DNA of 64,000 bases from Mycobacterium sp. 141 (GTDB lineage: Bacteria; Actinomycetota; Actinomycetes; Mycobacteriales; Mycobacteriaceae): the NCBI RefSeq assembly GCF_000382405.1, contig NZ_KB908257.1, positions 342,000 through 405,999 of the forward strand, read 5' to 3'. Shown one piece after another: positions 17,323 through 24,546 of this stretch. How positions within the stretch are numbered: position 1 is the stretch's first letter; every line of letters begins with the position of its first letter. The notes under the pieces were generated by a model. The model saw only the letters and a list, made by a program, of their open reading frames with translations, was not told where the DNA came from and made no database searches. The position numbers and the translations under genes are program-made.

Positions 17323-17850
17323 CTACCAGTTTCGTGGTGTGCTGTGTGAACGGGTCCGGCGCGAACGGAATCGCGTTCTCCAGTTCCCAGCGCCAGTCAG
17401 GAATGTTCGGGCTAGTTCGCGGTCGATCATCTCTGCCGAGGCGAGAAGCTGGTGAAGGGTGGTGGTGATGTAGTCAAGATCGTCCTGGTTGACTTCGTCG
17501 GTGATGGGGGTGACGGTGCCGGTTTCGAGGTTGATATCGAACTTGCCCCGTGCGAGGTCCAGGACGTCTTGCAAGAATGTCTTGAGTGCATCGATCTCGT
17601 CAGCAGCAGTAGAGATGACCTTCGATGCTTCCTGCCGTGCGGCGATATGGCCAACGAGGTAAGTGTTGAGTTTGTCGAGGCTGCCGTTGGCCGCGTCGGC
17701 CGCCTGACCGCTCCATGTCCCTAGGTGGGGGAGAGCCCGCAGTCCGTCTCTAACACCGTCCATCGAGGTAGATGTGGCGTCCAGTGCTGTCGAGACCTCG
17801 CGGACCTGCCCTGAACTCCACCGTTGGACGTCGGCGAGTGTGAGTGACAT
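17323..17850 (-). CDS. WXG-like type VII secretion target, 3' end probably frameshifted
   Basis: Open frame of 175 aa, N-terminal SLTLADVQRWSSGQVREV and a long helical bundle with a W-S-G turn (LGTWSGQAADAANGSLDKL), the layout of the N-terminal domains of mycobacterial type VII effectors. The last 20 residues are basic and low in complexity, unlike the rest. The +2 frame over the same DNA encodes an acidic, proline-containing tail (NIPDWRWELENAIPFAPDPF) that ends at 17273, exactly overlapping the next ATG. This suggests a lost base around 17400-17440, by mutation or sequencing error. No toxin domain is visible in either frame. ATGA overlap with the upstream gene. Confidence 0.7.
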   Translation of the reverse strand: MSLTLADVQRWSSGQVREVSTALDATSTSMDGVRDGLRALPHLGTWSGQAADAANGSLDKLNTYLVGHIAARQEASKVISTAADEIDALKTFLQDVLDLARGKFDINLETGTVTPITDEVNQDDLDYITTTLHQLLASAEMIDRELARTFLTGAGNWRTRFRSRRTRSHSTPRNW

Positions 17851-18158
17851 CAGAGATTTTGACGGATGCGGACCAGATCGGCCGCAGCATCTTCGTCAAG
17901 CGTCTCGTACTTGTGTCCGATGTGACGGAACGCATCGCGGTGGTGGCTCAGCTCGTTGCTGATGTGGTTGGCAACGGTTTGCAGGTGACCAATCTTGTCC
18001 TTGATCGCCTCACCGGACGATCCGACCCACCCGGAACTTGCTGCATCGATATCGGCGTTTGCCGAGTCGTGAACTTGGGTGTGCTCAGCTTCGTGCATAT
18101 CAAGGTGATCAGCCGACATGAGCAGGTGTGTCGGATCGACCTTCAGAGACTTTGACAT
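17850..18158 (-). CDS. WXG100/EspC-like small secreted helical protein
   Basis: 102-aa helical hairpin protein. The turn ASSGWVGSSGEAIKDK near residue 42 is the W-x-G motif of WXG100/EspC (DUF2580)-type substrates of type VII secretion systems, and the C-terminal helix contains YETLDED, similar to the YxxxD/E export signal. It has no cleavable signal peptide, as expected. A strong ribosome-binding site (GAGGGGGAG) precedes the ATG. It is the first gene of a three-gene operon with overlapping stop/start codons. The ESX system used cannot be told from the window, which has no ESX core genes. Confidence 0.75.
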   Translation of the reverse strand: MSKSLKVDPTHLLMSADHLDMHEAEHTQVHDSANADIDAASSGWVGSSGEAIKDKIGHLQTVANHISNELSHHRDAFRHIGHKYETLDEDAAADLVRIRQNL

Positions 18159-18425
18159 TGCTCCCCCTCAACAGCAGTGTTAGCCCTGACGCCAGGCTAC
18201 CCGATAGGCACACGCGCAATTGCTCCAGCCGCCCCATACCGTCTGGTCGACCACAGGTGCTTGACTCGGTCATGCATTCATGGTGTCGCACGGCGATAAC
18301 CGGCAGGCGGTGTGGACTGTGACGCCGATTGCGTCCGCGGTTCTGGATCCCGGTGCACAGCCTTTTCGAACTGGTTCTCGTCGTCGCGATCGTCGCCGCA
18401 TGGGGCGATGCCGTGGTCCGGGCGC
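18159..18425. other. Intergenic region, promoter of the type VII-type operon
   Basis: Contains the ribosome-binding site of the WXG100 gene at about 18160. On the plus strand, one frame near 18350-18420 reads a short hydrophobic stretch (LFELVLVVAIVAAW) but it runs into the antisense of a real gene and lacks a supported start. I see no convincing gene here. Confidence 0.4.
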
Positions 18426-19109
18426 TCACGCTTCGAGTTCGCCGGCGATCCGACGTTCGATGGCTGCCCGGGCGGTGGCCGGCAGCACGAACAATCCGTC
18501 GAGTTCCCGGCGCGCCTTGCTGTAGGCGTTCTGCCGCTCCTGCGGCGTGGCCGCTGCATCGGAGGCAAGTCTGAGCAGCTGCTGGGCGCGCGCCAGCCGC
18601 TCCTGGTCCTCTGGGGAGAAATCGCTGCGCCGCCGCCGGATTGCCTCGGCCTCGGCGACGTCGAATGCCGAGGTGTACTCGTGCACAGCGTCGCGATACT
18701 CCAATTGGGCGTCACGGTCGCCGAGCATGTCCTCGAGTTTGTCGGGACGCAGCCACTCCGCGCGGCTGCGCGCCTTGTGAAAGGCGATGGTCAGCGGCTC
18801 ACGCATATCGGTCATGAGCGGGAAATCCAGCAGCTTGGCGATGTCGATCTCGTAGTCCAGCCACCGGGCGTTGGTGCTGTCGTGCTGTTCGAGCAGCTTC
18901 TTGAGTTCGCGCTGCGCGGCCGAGTCCGACATCTTGGCGCTACCTGCGGCGCGGGCCAGCTCGATCTTGGTCTGCTGCTTGATGCGGTAGCGCTCCAGGC
19001 GACGCTCGGCCCGGCGTTCGTTGGCGGCGGCGACCGCTTTGATCCCACCGCCGATCGCGCCGCCGAGCGGAAAGATCAGCCACCAGAAGTTTCCGGCGAA
19101 CTGCAGCAT
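18426..19109 (-). CDS. Membrane-anchored coiled-coil protein, unknown function
   Basis: 227-aa protein starting MLQFAGNFWWLIFPLGGAIG, a single N-terminal hydrophobic anchor, then a Lys/Arg-rich helix (NERRAERRLERYRIKQQTK) and a mostly helical, charged cytosolic body with coiled-coil character, ending in ATARAAIERRIAGELEA. I recognise no named domain. The open frame continues upstream into the accD3 region, but those codons give an Arg/Pro/Cys-rich antisense-like peptide, so I start at ATG 19107-19109. It lies 150 bases after accD3 on the same strand and is likely a separate transcript or operon end. Confidence 0.75.
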   Translation of the reverse strand: MLQFAGNFWWLIFPLGGAIGGGIKAVAAANERRAERRLERYRIKQQTKIELARAAGSAKMSDSAAQRELKKLLEQHDSTNARWLDYEIDIAKLLDFPLMTDMREPLTIAFHKARSRAEWLRPDKLEDMLGDRDAQLEYRDAVHEYTSAFDVAEAEAIRRRRSDFSPEDQERLARAQQLLRLASDAAATPQERQNAYSKARRELDGLFVLPATARAAIERRIAGELEA

Positions 19110-19260
19110 CGGCTCCACCACCCCAGGATGCCATCGGGACAGGGGATGGGCGCCGCCCCTACGTAACACCAGGGCGGAACATCCGCGCAAAACGCGCCGC
19201 CACGTTACGAGCGTAAACCTCGGCGTCGGGTGCGGCATACCCTGCGGGGCGCTTTCACGG

Positions 19261-20742
19261 TCAGCCGGGCAATCCGATCCGTCGGTAGCGGTGCAGCCGC
19301 ATGCCGATCCGCTCGGCGTCGGGTACGGTGCGCAGCCGGTGCAGTTCACCGGCGATGGTCGCCGACAGCCGGGCGGTGAATTCGGCCGGCTCGTCGGCGG
19401 CGTCCGGCCGCTCGGCCACGACGGCGTCGACGATCCCGTTATGCAACAGATCCGTGGACCGGATACCTTGTGCGGCAGACAATTCCGGGGCATGTGCGGT
19501 ATCGCGGAACACGATCGCACTGGCCCCCTCGGGTGGCAGCGGAGCCAGCCAGCCGTTGGCGGCGGCCAGCACTCGGTCGGCGGGCACCATCGCCAGCGCC
19601 GGCCCGCCACTGCCCTGGCCCAGCAGTACCGACACCGTCGGTACTTCCAGCGTCACCAATTCGGCCAGGCAGCGGGCGATCTCGCCGGCGAGGCCGCCCT
19701 CCTCCGCTTCGGCCGACAAGGCCGGGCCCGCGGTGTCGATCATCGACACCAGCGGTAGGCGCAAGTCGGCGGCCAGCGCCATGCCGCGCCGGGCCTCGCG
19801 CAGCGCCGCCGGACCGACCATGCCGATGCGCTGCTGGCCGAGCACCACGGCGGGCTGTCCACCGAAGCGTGCCAGCGCCAGCAGCATCTGCCCCGAACCG
19901 CCACCGGTACCCGACAGCAGCACGCGGTCTGTGGCACCGTGCTTCAGCACGTACTCGGCACCGGGCCGGTCCGGCCGCCGTGACGCGGTCACCGAATCCC
20001 AGGCCGGCACGTCGGGCGGTGACGCCGGCGGCGGTTCGGGTGGCGGCGGTTCGGGTGGCGGCGCCCCGGGGGAGTCGCACATCACCGTCAGGGTGCGGTG
20101 CAACACCGCGCGCAGCGCCTCCACCGGCACCACGCCGTCGATGACGCCGTGCTGGAAGAGGTTCTCCGCGGTCTGCACGCCGGCAGGGAACTTCTCACCG
20201 TAGAGCTGCTCGTACACCCGGGGCCCGAGGAACCCGATCAGCGCGCCGGGTGCGGCGGCGGTGACGTGACCCAGTGATCCCCACGAGGCAAACACCCCGC
20301 CGGTGGTGGGATGGCGCAGGTAGACGATGTAGGGCAGATGGGCCCGCTTGTGCAGCTCGACGGCGGCGGCAATCTTGACCATCTGCAGGAACGCGACGGT
20401 GCCCTCCTGCATCCGCGTGCCGCCCGAGCTCGGCGAGGCCAGCAACGGTAGCCCTTCAGCCGTCGCGCGGGCGACCGCCGCGGTGATCCGTTCGGCGGCG
20501 GCCACCCCGATCGACCCGGCCAGGAAGTCGAATTCGCAGGCCAGGACCGCGACGCGACGGCCGAACACCGTGCCCTCCCCGGTGATCACCGACTCGTCCA
20601 GGCCGGTCTTCGCCTGCGCCTGCGCCAATTCGCGCCGGTACTCGTCACTGGCAGCGGCCTCCAGTGGTGGCGCGTCCCAGCTCCGGAACGAACCTTCGTC
20701 CAGCACGGCATCACGTAGCGCAAGGGCCCCGATCCGACTCAC
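19261..20742 (-). CDS. accD3: Acyl-CoA carboxylase carboxyltransferase beta subunit AccD3
   Basis: 493-aa biotin-dependent carboxyltransferase subunit. Two crotonase-fold halves are visible: the N-half with GTVFGRRVAVLACEFDFLAGS, SPSSGGTRMQEG and SLGHVTAAAPGALIGFLGPR, and the C-half with GTGGGSGQMLLAL, MIDTAGPALSAEAEEGGLAGEI and LLGQGSGGPALAM. A Pro/Glu-rich linker (PPPEPPPPEPPPASPP) joins them. It is divergent from echA6, as in M. tuberculosis (Rv0904c-Rv0905). The acyl-CoA preferred by AccD3 is less well defined than for AccD4-6. The short accD3-echA6 interval must hold both promoters. Confidence 0.93.
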   Translation of the reverse strand: MSRIGALALRDAVLDEGSFRSWDAPPLEAAASDEYRRELAQAQAKTGLDESVITGEGTVFGRRVAVLACEFDFLAGSIGVAAAERITAAVARATAEGLPLLASPSSGGTRMQEGTVAFLQMVKIAAAVELHKRAHLPYIVYLRHPTTGGVFASWGSLGHVTAAAPGALIGFLGPRVYEQLYGEKFPAGVQTAENLFQHGVIDGVVPVEALRAVLHRTLTVMCDSPGAPPPEPPPPEPPPASPPDVPAWDSVTASRRPDRPGAEYVLKHGATDRVLLSGTGGGSGQMLLALARFGGQPAVVLGQQRIGMVGPAALREARRGMALAADLRLPLVSMIDTAGPALSAEAEEGGLAGEIARCLAELVTLEVPTVSVLLGQGSGGPALAMVPADRVLAAANGWLAPLPPEGASAIVFRDTAHAPELSAAQGIRSTDLLHNGIVDAVVAERPDAADEPAEFTARLSATIAGELHRLRTVPDAERIGMRLHRYRRIGLPG

Positions 20743-20877
20743 GGCAGAAGGCTAACCCGACGCGCCGCCCACCCGCAGTGGCGGCGAAGGTCATCGGTTT
20801 GCCAGACGGCTGGCCGCCGGTCAGCGGCGAGAACTGTGCGCGGTCGCGACCCCGGAGTAGATGGTTAGGCTGGCGAC

Positions 20878-21612
20878 ATGATTGGTGTCACCCGAGACGG
20901 CAATGTCCTGACTCTGGAGTTACAACGTCAAGAGCGGCGCAACGCGCTGAACTGCGAACTCGTCGACAGGTTGCGTGAAGCGGTCGAAAGCGCAGCCGGC
21001 GAGGATGTCCGCGCGATCGTGCTGACCGGCCAGGGCCCGGTGTTCAGCTCCGGTGCCGACCTGACCGACGCGACGGGGATGGCCGAGAAACTGCCCGACA
21101 AAGCTCTGGCCCTGAACCTCGCGATCGACAAGACGCCGGTGCCGGTTATCGGCGCCATCAACGGCCCCGCGATCGGCGCCGGGGTGATCCTGTCCATGAT
21201 CTGCGACCTGCGGGTGGTGGACACCTCCGCGTACTTCCAGTTTCCCGTTGCCAAATACGGCCTGGCTCTTGATAACTGGAGTATCCGCCGACTGACTTCG
21301 CTGGTCGGCTACGGTCGGGCCCGCGGCATGCTGCTGGCGGCCGAGAAGCTCACGGCCGAAACGGCACTGCTGACCGGTATGGCCAACCGCATCGGCACGC
21401 TGGTCGACGCGCAGAAGTGGGCCGCAGAGATCGCCGGCTTTGCGCCGCTGGCGCTGCGGCACGCCAAACGGGTGCTCAACGATGACGGTGCCTACGAAGA
21501 GCAGTGGCCTGAGCACAAAGAACTGTTCGACAAGGCGTGGTCCAGCGGCGACGTCATCGAGGCGCAGGTGGCGCGGCTGCAGAAGCGGCCACCGAACTTC
21601 ACCGGGGCCTGA
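20878..21612 (+). CDS. echA6: Enoyl-CoA hydratase-like protein EchA6
   Basis: 244-aa crotonase-fold protein. The acyl-CoA binding features are present: QERRNALN near residue 20, the oxyanion region FSSGADLTD, and [19 protein letters not shown]. The position next to accD3 and the sequence fit M. tuberculosis EchA6 (Rv0905), a protein that binds acyl-CoAs and passes fatty acyl groups to FAS-II instead of acting as a hydratase (established knowledge). The usual catalytic Glu pair is not evident, which fits this. Its stop is followed one base later by the GTG of the Rv0906-like gene, so both are cotranscribed. Confidence 0.93.
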   Translation: MIGVTRDGNVLTLELQRQERRNALNCELVDRLREAVESAAGEDVRAIVLTGQGPVFSSGADLTDATGMAEKLPDKALALNLAIDKTPVPVIGAINGPAIGAGVILSMICDLRVVDTSAYFQFPVAKYGLALDNWSIRRLTSLVGYGRARGMLLAAEKLTAETALLTGMANRIGTLVDAQKWAAEIAGFAPLALRHAKRVLNDDGAYEEQWPEHKELFDKAWSSGDVIEAQVARLQKRPPNFTGA

Positions 21613-21613
21613 G

Positions 21614-22834
21614 GTGCTGCGCGCCGCGCTGCGGTTCGGAGTCCGGTCCACCTCGCTGCTCGCCGGTGGCTGGCTGCTGCGTGCGCTGAGCGGCACGGCG
21701 GCGGCCGTGGGCGCCAGCCCGCGGGAGATCCGACCGGTGGTCCAGCGGTCCCCGCAGTACACCGGCGAGGCCTTCGTCAACATCGAACCGGCGTCGCCGG
21801 GCATCAGCATGGACCGCGAGGCGCGGCGTCTGCTGATCAGCGAGATGTTCGGCTCCCGCCGCGCACGTAAGAACAAGGAGCAGTACGGCCGGGGCGCACG
21901 CGAGGAGCAGTACGGCCGGGGCGCACGCGAGGAGCAGTACGGCCGGGGCGCACGCGAGGAGCAGAACGGCCGGGGCTCCAGCTGGCCGGTCGGCCCGATT
22001 CCGCTGGCCGAACCGGTCGACGGGCCGGCGGGCGAGTCGGCGGTGTCCTGGTACGGCCATTCCAGTGTGCTGGTCGAGGTCGACGGGTATCGGGTGCTGG
22101 CCGATCCGATCTGGAGTCGCCGCTGCTCGCCGTCGCGCGTCGTCGGGCCGCAGCGGCTGCACGAACCGCCTCTGGCGCTGGACGAACTGCCCGCGATCGA
22201 TGCGGTGCTGATCAGCCATGACCATTACGACCATCTCGACATCGACACCGTCGTCGGGCTGGTCCGCACCCAGCGGGCACCGTTCGTGGTGCCGCTGGGG
22301 ATCGGCGCGCATCTGCGCAAGTGGGGTATCCCGGAGTCGCGCATCGTCGAGTTGGACTGGAACGAAAGCCACCGCATCGGTGAGCTGACCCTGGTGTGCA
22401 CGCCGGCCCGACACTTCTCCGGGCGGACGTTGCGCCGCAACACCACGCTGTGGGCGTCGTGGGTAATCGCCGGACCGCGGCACCGCGCATTCTTCGGCGG
22501 GGATACCGGCTATACCAAGAGTTTTGCCGAGATCGGTGCGGACCACGGACCTTTCAATCTGACGTTGCTGCCGGTCGGGGCCTACCACCCGGCATGGCCG
22601 GATATTCACATGAACCCGGAGGAAGCGGTGCGCGCTCACCTGGACATCACGGAGTCCGGGCTGCTGGTGCCGATCCACTGGGCAACGTTCCGGCTGGCGC
22701 CGCATCCGTGGGCCGAGCCGGTACAGCGGTTGCTGGCCGCCGCGGGCCCGGCGGGCGTCCACGTTGCGGTACCGCGGCCGGGACAGCGGGTCGATCATCA
22801 GTCGCCCGCACTGGACCCGTGGTGGCAGCTGTAG
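21614..22834 (+). CDS. Metallo-beta-lactamase-fold protein (Rv0906/NAPE-PLD-like)
   Basis: 406-aa MBL-fold hydrolase. The metal-binding HDHYDHLD motif begins at His202, with a further His in CTPARHFSGRT, Asp in FFGGDTGYT and His in LLVPIHWATF; the pattern matches the UlaG/NAPE-PLD-like group. Residues about 10-25 are hydrophobic and may be a membrane-associated or signal-like helix. A repeat array adds a low-complexity, in-frame insertion (about residues 89-122); without it the length approaches the 372 aa I recall for Rv0906. GTG start at 21614, coupled to echA6. Substrate unknown. Confidence 0.9.
   Translation: MLRAALRFGVRSTSLLAGGWLLRALSGTAAAVGASPREIRPVVQRSPQYTGEAFVNIEPASPGISMDREARRLLISEMFGSRRARKNKEQYGRGAREEQYGRGAREEQYGRGAREEQNGRGSSWPVGPIPLAEPVDGPAGESAVSWYGHSSVLVEVDGYRVLADPIWSRRCSPSRVVGPQRLHEPPLALDELPAIDAVLISHDHYDHLDIDTVVGLVRTQRAPFVVPLGIGAHLRKWGIPESRIVELDWNESHRIGELTLVCTPARHFSGRTLRRNTTLWASWVIAGPRHRAFFGGDTGYTKSFAEIGADHGPFNLTLLPVGAYHPAWPDIHMNPEEAVRAHLDITESGLLVPIHWATFRLAPHPWAEPVQRLLAAAGPAGVHVAVPRPGQRVDHQSPALDPWWQL
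21878..21979 (+). repeat. In-frame 27-base tandem repeat (3.8 copies) in Rv0906-like gene
   Basis: Units at 21878-21904, 21905-21931, 21932-21958 and a partial 21959-21979 encode repeated EQYGRGARE. The DNA contains CGCGAGGAGCAGTACGGCC, which resembles the GCGCGAGGAATCAACGGCC part of the 33-base repeats before prrB. The insertion is in a surface-like region ahead of the MBL domain. Confidence 0.85.
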
Positions 22835-22881
22835 CGCCATTGCCCCGAATACCCGCCGGATTGCGGGCATACTCGCGTGCT

Positions 22882-24453
22882 GTGAACACCGTTCGTTCGT
22901 TCGCCGGCCTTGTACTGGGGCTGGCCCTGTTGACCGGCTGCACCGGGCCTTCCGAACCTGCGCGGCACCTCAGTGAGGTGCCGCCACCGCTGGTGCCGGC
23001 GTTACCGCTACCCGATGACGCCGTGGCGAAAGCGGTGGACAAACTCGACGGTATCGCCGCGGAGCTCATGCGTTCGTCCGGTATCCCCGGGCTGGCGGTC
23101 GCTGTGGTGCACGGTGGAAAAACCGTGTATGCCAAGGGTTTTGGTGTGCGTGACGTGCGCAACGGCGACGGTCCGGACAATCGGGTCGACGCTGACACGG
23201 TGTTTCAGGTGGCGTCGCTGTCCAAATCACTGGCGGCCACGGTGGTCGCACACCAAGTCGGGACTGGGGCGATCGGTTGGGACACCCCCGTCGTCTCGAA
23301 ACTGCCGTGGTTCGCGCTGTCCGATCCGACCACCACCGGCCTGGTCACAGTCGGTGATCTGTTCGCGCACCGGTCCGGGCTGCCCGATCACGCCGGGGAC
23401 AAGCTCGAAGACCTGGGCTACGACCGTCGTGAGGTGATCGGCCGGTTGCGCATGCTGCCCTTGGCGCCGTTCCGGATCTCATACGCCTACAACAACTTCG
23501 GTCTCACCGCCGCTGCCGAAGCGGTCGCCACCGCGGCAGGCAGGAGCTGGGAGGATCTGTCGCAGGACGTGCTCTACCGTCCGCTGGGGATGAACGCGAC
23601 GAGTTCACGCTTCGCTGACTACGCCGCCCGGCCGGACCGCGCCGTCGGCCACATCCGGATCGGGGATCGCTATGAGCCGCAGTACGTGCGCGACGCCGAC
23701 GCGCAGTCCCCGGCCGGTGGGGCCAGCTCATCGGTCAACGACATGGCCCGTTGGCTGAGGATGGTGCTGGCTGACGGCAACTTCGACGGACGCCAGATCG
23801 TGGACCCCAAGGCGCTGTTGCCGGCAGTCACGCCGCAGGCGGTGTCCGCCCGGGCCACCGAACCGGCGATGCGGTCGGGTTTCTACGGCTACGGATTCAA
23901 TGTCGGCTCGACCTCGGCGGCCCGCATGCAGTTCAGCCATTCCGGAGGGTTCGATCTCGGAGCGGCCACCAACTTCCTCATCATTCCGTCTGCGGATGTC
24001 GCGATCGTCGCGTTGACCAACGCCCCTCCGACGGGCATCCCCGAGACCCTGACCGCAGAATTCGCCGACCTCGTGCAGTTCGGCGAGGTACGTCAGGATT
24101 GGCGCACGCTCTACGCCAATGCCTTCGCGTCGATGGATGCGCCCGAGGGAGCCCTGCTCGGCAAGCGCCCACCCGCCAATCCGACTCCTGCCAAGCCTCT
24201 TTCGGCCTATACGGGCGTGTATCGCAACGACTACTGGGGGCCCGCCACCGTCACAGAGGTCGATGGCAAGTTGATGCTGGCGCTGGGGTCGAAGTTGTGG
24301 GTACCCCTCGGGCATTGGGATGGTGACGTCTTCACCTTCATGTTCGTCACCGAGAATGCCCCGCCGGGAACGGTTTCCAAGGCGACGTTCGATGGTGACA
24401 AGCTGACACTTGAGTATTACGACGAGGACGGAATGGGGACTTTTTTCCGATGA
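22882..24453 (+). CDS. Class C beta-lactamase/esterase-like lipoprotein (Rv0907-like)
   Basis: 523-aa serine hydrolase of the beta-lactamase (PF00144-type) family. The N-terminus NTVRSFAGLVLGLALLTGC is a lipoprotein signal with lipobox LLTGC, so it is exported and lipid-anchored. The catalytic SxxK is ASLSKSLA (Ser about 112), followed by a YxN-like Tyr in SYAYNNFGL and an HSGG element in place of KTG. A C-terminal domain (about 430-523) is lipocalin-like, as in related penicillin-binding-type esterases. GTG start 22882 is set by the signal peptide; the open frame upstream is antisense-like. Its stop lies in the repeat array leading to ctpE. Confidence 0.88.
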   Translation: MNTVRSFAGLVLGLALLTGCTGPSEPARHLSEVPPPLVPALPLPDDAVAKAVDKLDGIAAELMRSSGIPGLAVAVVHGGKTVYAKGFGVRDVRNGDGPDNRVDADTVFQVASLSKSLAATVVAHQVGTGAIGWDTPVVSKLPWFALSDPTTTGLVTVGDLFAHRSGLPDHAGDKLEDLGYDRREVIGRLRMLPLAPFRISYAYNNFGLTAAAEAVATAAGRSWEDLSQDVLYRPLGMNATSSRFADYAARPDRAVGHIRIGDRYEPQYVRDADAQSPAGGASSSVNDMARWLRMVLADGNFDGRQIVDPKALLPAVTPQAVSARATEPAMRSGFYGYGFNVGSTSAARMQFSHSGGFDLGAATNFLIIPSADVAIVALTNAPPTGIPETLTAEFADLVQFGEVRQDWRTLYANAFASMDAPEGALLGKRPPANPTPAKPLSAYTGVYRNDYWGPATVTEVDGKLMLALGSKLWVPLGHWDGDVFTFMFVTENAPPGTVSKATFDGDKLTLEYYDEDGMGTFFR

Positions 24454-24545
24454 GCCGCTTGCGCGAAGAGAATGAGCACCGATGAGCCGCTTGCGCGAAG
24501 AGAGAAAGTTCCGATGAACCCCTTGCGTGAGGAGAGTTCAGTACC
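24449..24545 (+). repeat. MIRU-like tandem repeat before ctpE (3 x 32-33 bp)
   Basis: Units at 24449-24480, 24481-24512 and 24513-24545 each begin GATGA and contain GAGCCGCTTGCGCGAAGAG or a close variant. The first overlaps the stop codon of the upstream lipoprotein gene, and the array fills the space to ctpE. The unit shares the core GCTTGCGCGARGA with the array at 9997-10094. Confidence 0.9.
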
Positions 24546-24546
24546 G

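Noticed and set aside
18329..18574. 81-codon plus-strand frame with a hydrophobic stretch
   Set aside because: Mostly antisense to the coiled-coil protein gene; the hydrophobic part is short and the rest is Arg/Pro-rich.
24472..24546. Alternative upstream start for ctpE at 24472
   Set aside because: It would translate the repeat array as a charged 25-residue extension; the conserved CtpE start lies at 24547.
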